A stretch of 64,000 nt of DNA from Sphagnum compactum (taxonomy: Eukaryota > Bryophyta > Sphagnopsida > Sphagnales). Under the pieces are notes generated by a model. That model saw only the letters and a list, made by a program, of their open reading frames with translations, was not told the DNA's origin and did no database searches. Every line of letters starts with the position of its first letter. Position 1 is the first letter of the stretch. A program made the position numbers and the translations under genes. Below are positions 1 to 12,200 of the stretch, one piece after another. Where the stretch lies: NCBI GenBank assembly GCA_965153455.1, contig OZ234496.1, positions 12,268,304 through 12,332,303 of the forward strand, given 5' to 3'.

Positions 1-200
1 CCACTTGCCCACCTTGTGAAGTAATACAGTAGCTCTTGTTCATTTGGCAATGGAAAGAATTCCATGACCTAGATCTCTTACCAGATAAATAACTTGGTGT
101 GTTGGTTAATGTTTGAGATTAACCTATACCCATCACAGGGAACTGATGAATTCAATGCAGATGTCATGGCAGGTGGTGGTCAACACCATACACGTTTCCT
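1..200. repeat. Dispersed ~200-bp repeat, copy A
   Basis: Positions 1-190 match 17543-17745 in the same orientation with scattered substitutions (shared start around CTTGCCCACCTTGTGAAGTA). The family is not recognised. The copy lies just outside the outer end of the left arm of the inverted duplication and may continue beyond the window. Confidence 0.75.
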
Positions 201-373
201 GTTGGATGGATAGGCTGCAAGCATGAAGCTTGATAAGCTTGGTAAGGTTCTCTATTTTTCCTTAGGAAAAATGTGTAAAGGCTTAGAGTAGGGTAGTTTT
301 AGAAAGCCTTCATGTAGGAATCTGCATCTAGATTTCTGAAACATTCAAGCAGGTCTGGAGGGGAAAAGATGGC

Positions 374-577
374 ATGCAGTTGAATGGATGGGCTACAAGC
401 ATGGAGCTTGATAAGCTTGGTAAGGTTCTCTACCTTTCCTTAAAAAAACATTGCTATGCACCACTGTTCATTAGGTACTTCCCTGATTTTGGTGCACCAG
501 TTTTTAACAATGACACACCAGGATGCTCCCCACTCACTGAAATAGTAGATGTTTGTGTTGAAATTATGACCATCTGA
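374..577 (+). other. Conserved short reading frame shared by both arms
   Basis: A 67-codon open frame here is repeated with a few substitutions at 29340-29543 on the minus strand, because both belong to the inverted duplication. In the right arm it lies downstream of the DDT gene stop codon, so it is more likely 3'-UTR or flanking sequence than protein. A local partial duplicate of its first 60 bp lies at 200-260. No protein family is recognised. Confidence 0.35.
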
Positions 578-1073
578 AGTAAACTGGCAAGCCTGCCAAA
601 AGAGCAGAGATCAGAGGTATGATACTGAGATTCTTGTTTCCATTTCTGTCAGAACTTCTTGAGGGCTTTTCCCATATATATACCTCCACATTGCTGCCAG
701 CCACTGCTACGAGCTGGTGAAGTCAATGGGTATCTATCTCATGGTAGCTGGCTACTAGCTATACATATTGCTGTTGAAGTCTCTGAATACGTTGGAGACT
801 GTTGTTTTTGTTCAAAACCATAGGCAATTCTGTCAGCATCTCTTAGCTTTGGGGTGTCCACATTTTCCTGTTTGCTATGTTATTGTTGGATCTGAGATCT
901 CCATAACCCTATGATGAAAAGATCACTCAATTCTGTTCTGGTTGATTTAGGGGTAAGTATGGAGACTTCTCAATACCAAACAAACAAATTAAAAGCATTT
1001 AAAACATTTCTGAAAATAATATAATTAGTGTTAAAGCTGCCAATGGACATGGTAGTAGTTTCAAGAAGAAACA

Positions 1074-1083
1074 ACAAAAGTAG
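1074..1083. repeat. Possible target-site duplication, left copy
   Basis: ACAAAAGTAG at 1074-1083 recurs at 7092-7101. In the right arm the two flanks are directly joined, at about 27060-27075 reversed, with a single similar copy. This is the pattern expected if 1084-7091 was inserted into the left arm. Confidence 0.6.
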
Positions 1084-4000
1084 GAGAAAAACCTTGTATA
1101 ATGAAAAGGCAGTAGTTCCACAAGAAACTTGAAAACACAAGGCCCAAAAGCACATAAAAATCAGAACATAATTAATACATTATGAAAATAGAAGACCATA
1201 AGTCAAAAAGCCACTTATTGGCTAGCGATAGAGGTACACTAGTTGTAATGTGTGGAAGAGATGACGAATGCCTCCCAAGTGTGGGAACACTTTGAAGAAT
1301 TGCTATGGCTTGTGCATGTTGGAGGGCCATGGACACGCATTGTCGATAATAAGAATAAGCATTGCAAGAACTAAAGAGGACCATTGATGATGGGCTATAG
1401 TGGCCTAAGCACAAGGAGTAAAAATTAGTCAAAATACGAATACAACTATAAGTCTCTCTGGCAAGGGGAAACAAGTTGTTTTTTGATGCGTGCTTTACAT
1501 ATGATCGTGTTTTTTATCATGCGCTATCATGTACGTTGCACATTGTACCATATTCGGGCAGGTTAGATTAGTTATGACAATGTTTGCTAAGGTCCAAAAG
1601 TCATATCTAGTGATCAAAATATTGACTTGCTGTTGAGTGTGGCACGAGAAAAGATGGGAAACTTTCTATGTATGTGTGTTCCACTTTTCAAATCAATATT
1701 TGCGACAATATCCCAAAGAATAGTGTAGGTTATGCTATGTTCACTCCGACATAGGCACCAAAACAAGTGGATATTTAAACCATCAATGGTATGTCCACAT
1801 TGATAATGTGAATGTGCAATAGTAGGATGTGGCAAGCCAAGGCCAATACTAACATTGTACGGAAATGATCCAAAATTAAGACAAAATGTAGATGTGATAG
1901 GATGGGTTAATAACCAAACGTTCGAATTGGACCCGTAGATGTGGTAGGATGGGCTAATAACCAAGCATTCGTAATTGGACTTGTAAAAGATTGGAGACAT
2001 GCTCATGTGGCGTCTAAGGGAACATTTGCTAGAAGTGTGAAAAAATCCTACTTGCATAGATGGTTCATCAAAGAAGCTTGTAAGTGAAGTTACGACTATA
2101 CCACAAGGCTCTAAAAGGGAGGGACTAAAAATTGGACAACTTGGGGTAGTAAAATTCAAATATCCCACAATACCAATTGGAGGGAAAAAATGCTTGTCTC
2201 AACATGTGCCATCACATCGAAAAGAATAGGGTGATCATCCTACTAGAAAAGAATGATAAATGTAGGAGCGGTCAAAGCCCAACCTCTCAAGAAGGTAGGG
2301 GCAATAAATTGCACCATTAAAGGAAGGTTAAGCCCTTTTGAAAAAACAAATACTATGACCTAACGATGAGCAAATGACCCACCATAGTGTTGAAAGATCT
2401 TGCACCTAATAAATTCTCCAACGTAGCTATGGTATGTGAATCAAATTTAATGTAATGTCATAAGATACTTCAAGATCGGAATATAGTACATAGAAAATAA
2501 CGTGGGCGTTGGACATAACAAAATGAGAACATCACAAAGGCTACTTGTGGATGTATAAGCATAAGGAGGTTAGCTATGGTGCTGAAATCTTCTTGAAATG
2601 CTTCTACAACGAAGTTTCCACAAATGACATAGAACCCATTGGTGCATTTAAAATATTGGAACATGTTTTAAATGTAAAAAAACATGGTGGAAGTGATATG
2701 GATAGGTCTAATCCCTATGGAGACCAAGTTACACACTTTGTTGGCTGAATGGAAAGTCCTAATGTTGCAAACAAAGCTTGGAAGCATAAAAAGGCGGGTA
2801 CCACATATATGCGTATCGTATATATGGATAGGACCAACAATATGTGTATCATCGGCTAGTGAAATAAAATCACAAGTAAGGTGGGTTGTTGCATTAAAAT
2901 GGAAATCGTGAAGATGTGATAAAACAAACAACATTTTGTCTGCCCAAAGGATCTTCTTATCATGTACCAGACTTAGATGAAAATGAATTTGAAATTTGTG
3001 TGTCGAAAAACTTATGAGAAATATAATGGGGATGGGCATGCATAAAATCATTGAATAAATGAGAAAAATTAATCCAAAGTATTAGTAAAAGATTACAATT
3101 CTTGGAAAATGGTTGTTTGTGATACTAAATTGAAGGCATTGTGGACGTCCATTTATAATACCACCCAATCTGGATGCAAATCTAAAATAGCACAAACCCC
3201 ATGGACCATTGTTTCACACCCATTTCATGTCGCCACACCAAACTAGTGAAAATTAAAATGTTTTGCAAATGTATCCTTGATTTGAATGGTGAGTGTGTAG
3301 GTGACTAGTTGATAAATGACTTCTCCAATTGTGATGGGTCAGATGTCACTGGTCTATGTATTTAAAGCTAATAATCAAGATGCCACAAGAAAATGCAATA
3401 CATATGGGGGAACATGACCACGAACAATGTGCTCATATATTTCAAAAAGTTGATTAAAATCATTTGCACAATCATCTGGGACAGAACAATTTTGTAAAAG
3501 TTCATACACCATACCTGAAGGTTCACTATATGAAAGACATGGTGAATGTGTTAAATAAAAATAAATGCATTTTACTTTAAAGTAACCTTTGTTTCCGGAT
3601 GGAAATCATCAACAAAAGGGTGGAGGTTGACATGTGCCAAGGGTGAAGAAAGCGAAGGGTTATCACAGTCTCATTAGATGGGACTGCTAGAGTGTTCGGA
3701 ACCAATGTACACATTACTCCAACATACTCCTTTACATGTGCAACTGCCTATGTGTGATGTAATTGTGCCAATGGAGGTAAAGAAGGATCCATAGCTATTT
3801 TTGAAGATTTTTGATAAGCTAGAGCCTAGGTTTTAATCGTATGCTCTTCTTGCAAAGTTTCTTAATTGCTTGCTATGTATTGATAGAGGCGAACATGAAT
3901 TTTTTAGTGGCCTTTCTCACCACCCCATGGAAAAAAAAATAAACACCAAAACAAGAAAAACAAAAAGTGCATTCCAAACTAAAATGTTGGATGGATCAAT

Positions 4001-4626
4001 GGTCATACGAACTAAAAGGATACACAAGGCACGTTGCACATCAACACAAAGAGGATATGGAATATGGTGGTATGACATAGGTGTGGGGAACCTAGATGGA
4101 AAACATTAATGATATCTCTAGATGCAATCCATGCCCAAGAAGACGAAAGGGGGTGAAAACTTGGTAATGTCGGAGGCATCATAACCCCTATAACTAATGA
4201 CTGTCTATGAACAAAACATGCTAACTAGTGATGAACTAATCATGCACATATTATGTAAAGTTGACCATATGCAAGACACAAAACACGAGGATGCCAAAAG
4301 GGAAGCCCCATTGTGGACATTAATGGGTGGGGAATAGCACATGGCTAATGTAACAAATCAAAGGTAGAAAATGTTAACATACCATGTGAGGATGAAAGAA
4401 ATGGTTGAGGCAAAGTACGTGAGATGGGAATGATAGAATGATGAAGAAAAATTGGATTGTTATGGTCCATCAGAGCCATTTTGACATCTGATTCTAGCGT
4501 GATGCCCACCATTGTTTTGGGGATGATGAAAATGCAGGGTTTGCCATTCCCAATGACAGTAGAGCCATGCCACTTGGTTGAAACTCTAAACCTGCATCAC
4601 ACCTAGCTACAACTCTAAACCTTAGA
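1084..4626 (-). pseudogene. Decayed non-LTR (LINE) retrotransposon, RT and C-terminal region
   Basis: Minus-strand fragments in shifting frames read as one LINE polyprotein. Around 2800-3050 the motif SLADDTHIVGP contains the reverse-transcriptase ADD triad. Around 2470-2560 is HPQVAFVMFSF. At 1614-1900 is a cysteine/histidine stretch (QCGHTIDGLNIHLFWC...), and at 1230-1330 is YYRQCVSMALQHAQAIAIL, a characteristic C-terminal stretch of this plant LINE family. Several stops and frameshifts break it, so it cannot be functional. Its 3' end points to position 1084. The unassigned DNA at 6246-7091 may be its 5' remainder beyond the nested younger LINE. Family placement is from memory of similar plant polyproteins. 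Confidence 0.7.
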
Positions 4627-4644
4627 CCCTAAACCCATCACAAG

Positions 4645-6227
4645 GTTCAGGACCAAGCACCGCCGACATAAATTGGATCTTTGCAGCGACGAAGCTCAAA
4701 AAAACCCGCCGCTCAATGTGGGACAGCATCACAAGAGCTTGGCTGAACATAAGGCCCGGTCTAACCAAGACGGACCCAATCAACAGCGCCGAAATTCTCA
4801 GACAGCCGCTCTTTGGGAATCCCTCAATTCTTAACTCAAACGGCTCACCGCTCGGAATAACCAGACTGAGGGAAGGCAACGCCTTCGCACACTCGGGCTG
4901 CTCCCGGGTCAAGGATCTTCGAAACGCAGCTAACACGGGGTGGAAAAACCTCACCGAGTTGGAAATGACCCACCACCCTGCGAACAGAAGCAGCCTGGTA
5001 AGATTCACCGAGAGCATACCATGGGGACCAGATGAGCTTAAATACCAAATTCAAGCTGGGGACTGGATCAGCAAACCAGACCCCAACTCGAGCTCCACAC
5101 CTGACTGGACCTATCTAGTGCTTGAACCTAATCGAGGCACCGCCAGAGCCTTAGAGTTCAAGAGGATCACGCCGAGCGGCCTCATCCAAGCCACGACAAA
5201 CGTGGCGATTACACTCTCTACGAAAGGATATCGACCCGTCAGAATCCTATCGCAAGACAAACACGGCTCAACTCTGAAGGTAGTCAGAGACACACCAATC
5301 CCTGGTAAGAGCCCGCTCATCCACTGGATCTTCGAAAATGGATTTATCCAGGAGCTCCCCTGGCATCCAGGGGAGTGGCACTGGCAAGCCAATCCCCCTC
5401 TCGGGGACTCACCCTTCTTTGGCTACACAGCCAAAAGAGGTTATAGAAACGCGCAAAGGACAACACATACGCCAAACATACATACCTTTATTCAAGGACT
5501 TAGCCTTCGCAACTCCACAACGAACCAGGTGACTGCCAGAATCTGGCATAACTCACGCCCAAGAAAGGTGGGCACTCTCATCTGGACAACCCTCAACCAG
5601 GGCCTCCCGGTTGGCACGTGGCTCCAACATATGGGAATCTCCTCTGTGTGCAGAGTCTGTGACAGCAGCAAGGAAGAATCACCGCAACACTGCCTGCTCG
5701 AATGCCCAAAGGCACTCGAAGCCTGGGAAGCGTACAAAAGAATGTGGAAGGAGTGGGAGGCTCCTGAGGAGCTCGACTTAAACTGGCCATTCATCCTCCT
5801 CGGCGAACCCGCCCTCGAACGGGAGGACGATCCCCCTGGCCTCCTGGCCTATCACACCGGGGGCTACACATATCCAAGGCAACCCCTCGACATACTTAGA
5901 AGTTTCATAGTATACCACATCTGGACTGAGAGGTGCAAACGCCACTTCGGCGACCAGCACTCTGTCAAAAGCATCCTCACTCAGGCCTGGGTGGCCACTG
6001 TCGAGGTGGGCATGGCCACCTCGAAAGCTATCAGATCTCGCAGTACTAAAAAGGATCCTAGTATCCAGACCAGAATTGAGCTAGACTTCAGGAAAGAATG
6101 GCTCCACAGGAGCATCTTGGGGAAGGACGATGCCACCATTCGGTGGCACTTCCTTCCTCCTATGTACTATTTGAATTATTTGAATGATTGACGGGGCTGT
6201 TGCCTCCCTCCCTGTATTGGGTTCACC
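4645..6227 (+). mobile_element. 5'-truncated young LINE insertion
   Basis: The segment is flanked by CCCTAAACCCATCACAAG at 4627-4644 and again at 6228-6245, an 18-bp target-site duplication. It is clearly richer in G and C than the DNA around it. Its reading frame is already open at the 5' boundary, as expected of incomplete reverse transcription, and it ends about 36 bp after the stop codon without an obvious poly(A). It lies inside the older LINE relic. Confidence 0.8.
4650..6191 (+). CDS. LINE ORF2 C-terminal fragment with zf-RVT domain (partial)
   Basis: An uninterrupted frame encodes the C-terminal part of a plant L1-type LINE polyprotein. The first ATG is at 4716 (491 residues), but the frame is open upstream to the insertion boundary (reading ...DINWIFAATKLKK), so the ATG is internal and the true start was lost by 5' truncation. 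Residues about 280-370 contain a zinc-finger-like zf-RVT segment: ARIWHNSRPRKVGTLIW, LPVGTWLQHMGI, then CRVC and HCLLECP with paired Cys/His. The reverse transcriptase and endonuclease domains are absent. Lack of stops and an intact target duplication suggest recent insertion; it cannot move by itself. Confidence 0.8.
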   Translation, partial: GPSTADINWIFAATKLKKTRRSMWDSITRAWLNIRPGLTKTDPINSAEILRQPLFGNPSILNSNGSPLGITRLREGNAFAHSGCSRVKDLRNAANTGWKNLTELEMTHHPANRSSLVRFTESIPWGPDELKYQIQAGDWISKPDPNSSSTPDWTYLVLEPNRGTARALEFKRITPSGLIQATTNVAITLSTKGYRPVRILSQDKHGSTLKVVRDTPIPGKSPLIHWIFENGFIQELPWHPGEWHWQANPPLGDSPFFGYTAKRGYRNAQRTTHTPNIHTFIQGLSLRNSTTNQVTARIWHNSRPRKVGTLIWTTLNQGLPVGTWLQHMGISSVCRVCDSSKEESPQHCLLECPKALEAWEAYKRMWKEWEAPEELDLNWPFILLGEPALEREDDPPGLLAYHTGGYTYPRQPLDILRSFIVYHIWTERCKRHFGDQHSVKSILTQAWVATVEVGMATSKAIRSRSTKKDPSIQTRIELDFRKEWLHRSILGKDDATIRWHFLPPMYYLNYLND

Positions 6228-6245
6228 CCCTAAACCCATCACAAG

Positions 6246-7091
6246 AAGGTTCAAGAATTGGGCCCATGTACAAGCTACAAAATACAAACCTTATCATTGA
6301 CACAACACCTATAAGGTGTGAAAACTTGTCATGGACTAGCAATAGAAGCTACAATTCAAACCCTAAATATATCGGGCATGATATCAATCATCTAAACTCT
6401 TCCATTATCAAGTACCTCTGATCTTCCTAGAATTTCAGGGTTGCAGGGTAACAACTAATAAAACTCCACTACCCAACCTCTACTACCTTTACAAAAGGTT
6501 AGAGGGGAATTTGCTTGCGCAAACACTAAACATTATGCATTCAAAAACAAACTGGTTTATAGGACATGGCCAGCAACCTTACTGTAATGATGGACATGGT
6601 GCGCAATCTTGTCCTCCAACCCCATGGCAATGGCAAGTTGCATATTCATTATCACTTTGCTGTTGTTGCTAATGGCCAAGGCAGCAGTTACCATATCGGA
6701 GCTAAAAAGTAATGACTACCTTATGTAAGTAGCTATGTCACATTGTAGCAATAGAACAATGTATGAGCTTTGGAAAAATGACACCCAAGCAACATTAAAA
6801 TATAGATATCTATTCTCTATTTTGAAAATAAAGAAGTGCACAAAACCCCACCACAAGAACAACAATCAGGCAAGCAGTGCAACCCATTGATAGTTTCTAG
6901 GGAATACTATCACTTGCTGCTCCAAAGTACTAGCTTCATTATTTTTTGCAAATTGCAATGAAAGCATTGTTATGCCGTCCATTGTTGGACATAATATCTC
7001 CAACTTTTTGTTCAAATTCCAACAATCTTTGCCACTTTCAAACTCCAACTAGCTTCAACCAACACCACTACTCTTTTGACGGAGATATAAA
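6246..7091. other. Unassigned DNA between the young LINE and the right target duplication
   Basis: I see no convincing coding segment here. It has no counterpart in the right arm, so it belongs to the left-arm insertion, probably as 5' remainder of the old LINE relic. Confidence 0.4.
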
Positions 7092-7195
7092 ACAAAAGTA
7101 GTTTTTCAACTTTGTAACCAGAAGTTTGCTGTAGATGGATGATTCTTCCTCAGCTTTGAGGTCCCAAATTGGACAGCCTTACATGTCAATGTCCG

Positions 7196-7545
7196 CGGTC
7201 CTGATTTGAGATCCTTTAGAAGCTGGACATCCTGATTCGAGATCCCAAGATCGACGACACACCTATAGTAAGTGGTGAGTACTCTAGAGTTGTAGACGCT
7301 ATATACCCCCTACGCTGACAACAAGGACTATTTTGGCAAATGCCACGAACTTTCCGTATCCATATTTAAAACTTTTGCTATTTATTAACAAAATTTAATT
7401 GCATAGTGAAAATGAAAAGTGGGCGTTACCTACTGCTCCACACTAGGACTTCATCTGTAGAATGAAAAAATATTTCATCGACTGGTGTGTCTTCTGGAGT
7501 TCATTATATCCTCTCCTCCCGGCCCGCACTGGCAAACGCACGACC
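7196..7545. other. Left-arm-only insert of about 350 bp
   Basis: The flanks ATGTCAATGT (about 7181) and AATGATCCGAAAGCACACAA (about 7550) are adjacent in the right arm (26935-26985, reversed). The extra DNA contains GACGCTATATACCCCCTA at about 7294-7311, which matches the terminal inverted repeat of the MITE at 27393-27775, but I find no paired inverted copy here. Confidence 0.45.
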
Positions 7546-7815
7546 TCCAATGATCCGAAAGCACACAATATGGATGGACATTGCATACAGACGGAAGCAA
7601 ACCGTCGTGGATGATATATTGACGTATGTGAGCAGGTTTTGAATTACTTTCACTGGCAGGAAATTAGATGACATCCAAGAAGAGCCTACTTTTAAAAGAA
7701 TATTATCCCCTCTGCGGCCTCGGTCCGGCGGTTTCTCTGCAATTGAGCAATTGACTGAAAGATTGATTTGTAGTTATCCAGAAGCCCAACATGACTATTC
7801 AAACAAGATTGATGG

Positions 7816-8525
7816 TATAGTAGAAGGTTTTCTCCTTTAGGCCCTTCTGGATTTTGAGGCGCATACTGAGGTCGATAGGCCTAGGGTAGGTGTCAGGAAA
7901 GCTCTAAAGGAGAAACCTTCTCCTGCATTAAGAATCGATCCTATTTTCGCTTTCTTTCTGTCACTTTTATTATCTCTTTTCTTTCTCGACTTCTTTCTTC
8001 TTTTGGTTTTTTTTTCCTTTTCTAAAGCTGTTCGTCCTTGTACTTTTCGCCCTAAAATATTCCGTCCTTCTTTATGCTGTCTGGGCTTTTGCCTTTGTCC
8101 TTCTTAGTTTAGTTTCCATCATTTCTTTTTGTCCTTAGTAGTCTTGTTGTCATCATTTTTTTTTTCATTTGATGAAATTTATTAATTAGTTGACATTTAT
8201 TTTGAATTTTTAAAAATTAATTTCTTTCTCGTAAAGAATTTTTTGTAAAGAAAAATAAAATGCTAAAGAAATCTAGGGGTTTGGAAAGGAATCTGGCCTT
8301 AAGGAAAAGAAATTGGGCATTAAAGAAAAGAAATTGTATCCTTAAAGAAGGATTAAGTTTTGGAAGCGACCAGTGACAGCTTTAGGGGTTCTTCCACATT
8401 GCAGAAGGGACCAGTGACAGCGTGGCGCGTTTGGGAGGAGCATTTGAAATCTCCTGCCCCAGAAGGGACCGAAAAGTACACTAATGAAATAGGTTCGGTT
8501 CTTTACGATGTGAGATTCAAGCCCG
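7816..8525. other. Left-arm-only DNA with a small hairpin
   Basis: The right arm lacks this segment (7815 continues directly at 8525). It starts with an imperfect inverted repeat: GAAGGTTTTCTCCTTTAG near 7823-7841 pairs with CTAAAGGAGAAACCTTC near 7903-7920. The rest is T-rich and A-rich low-complexity DNA. A 63-codon open frame at 8360-8551 has no recognised similarity. Confidence 0.4.
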
Positions 8526-8867
8526 GTGTGAGCAGGGCACGTTTCAAATAACTTTGACTGGTAGGGGAATTAGATGACATCCAAGAGCCCAGTTTAAAAC
8601 CATCACCCCACTAAGAACGGTTTGCAGAGATTATAGCATCCGCAGTATGATGTATACCTCCCCTCAAAATCCCCAGCTCGGGTTACCTTTTACTGTTGGA
8701 GGTTCTACGGCCGGTTTGACACAGGAATTCTCTACTCCCGGTTTGGTTTTTTCTGTGAATCGGAACAAAACCGGAATTTCACGGCAATGACGCTCTTTGC
8801 CGTGCTCGTCTCGACTGTGATTCGCGGCTTAGACTGGGAGTGAGAGCAGGCGTTGCGCAAAGCGCAG

Positions 8868-9237
8868 GTATGATTTCGAATCTTGCTTTTGTTTCTGCTT
8901 ATATTCGATTTCTTTTTACTTTTTCGTAATATGCTTGAAATTCTGTGTTTGCTAGTTGATTTTTCTTTCCTGAGAGAAATGGATTTTTATCGTCAGATTT
9001 CTCGTCGAGAAACATTCCACCTTCTTAGGATTTCGAAGGTTCTTCTTCCTTGAGACCTGTTTGTTTTGTCGTTTGACTGGAACGAAACACCCGTAAGAAG
9101 TTTCGTTTACGGCATCTTGAATCTAGACTAACAATAGACGTGCTTGAACCTTGTGACCATACACTTCTCTTTGTTTACATCTGTTTCATTTCCATTTCGG
9201 TGATCTATGAGTTTCCCTCACTACCTTAGTATTGTAG
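8868..9237 (+). other. 5'-UTR intron of the C2 gene
   Basis: GCAG|GTATGATT at 8867/8868 and TTGTAG|GGCAAG at 9237/9238 make a plausible intron just upstream of the start codon at 9254. The right-arm pseudogene lacks this intron and the upstream exon: the break runs from near 8777 to 9233 with only a shared ATT at the junction, more consistent with a deletion than exact intron loss. Confidence 0.55.
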
Positions 9238-9253
9238 GGCAAGTGCGGCTGCA

Positions 9254-12200
9254 ATGGCGGACTCTAATGCTCATCTGGAGATAAATGGTATGTATTGTTG
9301 CTTCTACCGGAACCTTCTCATAGAAGCGGATTTTTTCGAAGGAGATTGCTAAGAATTTGTTTGTAAACTTGAAATGAGAATGAAATAGGCAAACTGTACT
9401 ACAGCGATAACCCTGGAGGCAGTAGCTTTTTGGATCAGTTATCTATGCTAGGGTTTCATGGTGGATGGCCATCGCCTACTCTGTCAGTGACTCTTTCGTG
9501 TCTGTTTTGTCGTGGGATTAAGTTGTCGGCGCAAAGAATTTGGACGAAATCAAGGAGTGGTTCGCAAGGCAGGATCCGTACGTGGTTATCGAGTATGGTC
9601 CCAACAAATTTCGCACCAGAACCGACACAGGTTTAGTGCTATACTTTTCTGTGTGTCTATCCATGCACCCCTTAGAGCATCCCCAGCGATGCTCAGTATG
9701 TGGCCCTGCACATTAAAATTGGATGAAGAAAAGTCAAAACATGCCGATTTTGCTCAGCAAAATGGTTTTGGCCCAGCATTTTTGCACTGAAGCTGGTATA
9801 AGCCACAACAAAGTCGTGGACCTGCTAGAGAAGATTCTAATAGATATGATTTGACTGGTCCTCCCTATTTCTGATTGGCCAATCATAATGATTGGTCCAG
9901 GCACTTTGCTATTAGTAGTCTCCCAGTTTTAGTTTTATGGGTGGGGTTGCAAAAACATCTTGTGAGTTGAATTGTACTTCCAAAAGCTTTTCTTGTAACT
10001 TCTTGGATCTAGCTGTGAAACAAATCCTCAAGGTATAGCCTGTGATATCTTTGACAAATGTTCTCAATGAGGGTATTGAAATGATTCACATGCCTCATGT
10101 TCATTTCAATATCTCAACTACTGCTAAGTTGGGAGTTATCAATAGTCAATTTCACAGGTTTTTGAGGCTTTGTAGTTGTAAAGAGTTCTTTGTCTCTCAG
10201 ATGGTCAGTTTTATTGTTCAGCTGAAAAATAAAGGCTACCCTCTAAAGATTCTGTTAAAGAGGACTAGAGGGTTGCTCAATAAGGAAAATTTCCTTTTTG
10301 GAATTTCAGCATTTGGAGTATTCCAAATGATTCTGTATAAAGTCTTGTAGGTGGCGAGCTTCTTGTAAGCCCACTTGGTCTTTGTTCTTCTCTGCTGTCC
10401 ATTTCTGTGTGTTTTGTCTATCCTGTTGTGTTTTTCAGTTTCTTTCTATCTCCTTGTGTTGTTTGTTGCTAGCAAGTAGCATTGCTGAGTCTTCCTGTTG
10501 CTTCCAGAATTGCGGCAGAAACTCGATAAGCAGGTTAGTGTTTTCGTCGGCCTTTACCCACTGTAGGGAGCTGATGAAGTCAGTGGGAAAGTAGTGATAG
10601 AGGAGTCAGTATGATACTGTTGATGGTCCCTGAACAGGTCTGAGACTGGCACTGTTGTTCATACTGCTTTTGTGTTTTCTTTCTCAGTCCTTGTCGTGTT
10701 ACCTTTAATTGTTGTTGTGGAGATTTCTCTGCAACTTCATCGATCTTTCTTTCTCAGTCCTTTGTACTCTGTTTTGTCTCTCCCTGTTTGGAATTCTCTG
10801 TGGCTGGTTGAAGAAGTGTTAACCTCACTTTGCCTTTTCTTAATCGAGAGAATGGAGATTTCTCAATTCTTATGAGAGATATTTAGTTTTATGATTGGGG
10901 TTGCAAAAAAGTAAATAAGTAAACTTGGATGTGAGAAATATTTCTGCAGGGTCACATACTGAGCACTGCTAGGGATGCTCTTAGGTTAAATGTCAACCAT
11001 CCAGTCTGAAGTAAGATCAGATCATTGCATAATTTCCAAAATTGCCTTTGCCACAGACCAGATCATTGTCTGCAGTTAGAACTGTTAGGCCATTTACTAC
11101 AAACCATCACCTTGAACACATTTTTCTGGATGGTTGAAAGAATGTCCAAACAGTGCGAGTCTACAACTCCGTATTCTTTCTAGCTTCTTTTGACGTACCA
11201 TCTAAATCAAGCCTAGCTCTCCTAACAGCTTTTATTTGCACAGAGAACAGCTGAAACCAACAGAGCAGTTCATCATAGGATATTTTCAAGGAAGATCATA
11301 TTTTTAACTGACCTTCATAAGTTCAGATTTGTAGCTGGATGTTGGATTTGTTTCACTTAAGCCTGCTGGTAGTCACAGAGCATCTGATGATTAAACCAGC
11401 CTGTTTGAAGGCCAGAGTCAAGGGCTAAAGCTCAAGCCACCCACAAGGAGATAAAAAGTTCATGATGTGACTTGGTTCTTTTGTGGGCATGGCAGATGGA
11501 GGAAGAAATCCCTCATTCAATGAGAAGTTTGTGGTTCCCCTTGCTGAGGGAGTGCGAGAACTGACTGCATCAGTATGGAACAGTAACTCAGTTAGTTCAC
11601 ATGACCACATTGGCAGTGCCAGGTAAAGTCTTTTGTCTATTTGGAGACCTGTCTCTGAATGAGTATCTCTCATTGATTGAGATAGAACAATGATGTTCAT
11701 TCAAGTCAGTTGAGAGAGCTGCCAAAGTTTTTCCATCACAAGAGAACTGTCCACAGGGTTAAGCATGACAAGTGCTGTCTGTTTCTGCAGGATTCTGCTG
11801 GACAAGGCTCTGTCATTGGGTGACGATGACACAACATGGCCACTAAAGTCTCAAAGTGGAAAGTAAGCTCTCTTATTGTTCCATTTGTGCTTTACCTCCT
11901 GACTAGAGTAATGTAAGGTTGAAAATATCTAGATGCCTGGAATCTTAACAGTAGCCTCCTGCATTCTTCATGATGGAGTCCTGGATCCCTTGTATTGTGC
12001 TGCTGATTGCCATTGTCAGAATGATACATCAGTATGCTATTTGAAGTTCTTTGGCAGCAGCAATCCAGATATTGAGCTTGTTTGGAAAAGGATCATTCAC
12101 TGTAATTGTTGCAATTGACAGAAATGCTGGGGAGTTGAGGTTGATCATTCACTTCACTGTAAGCTTTTCATAATATCAAGGCTATTTTCACAGTGGGAAA

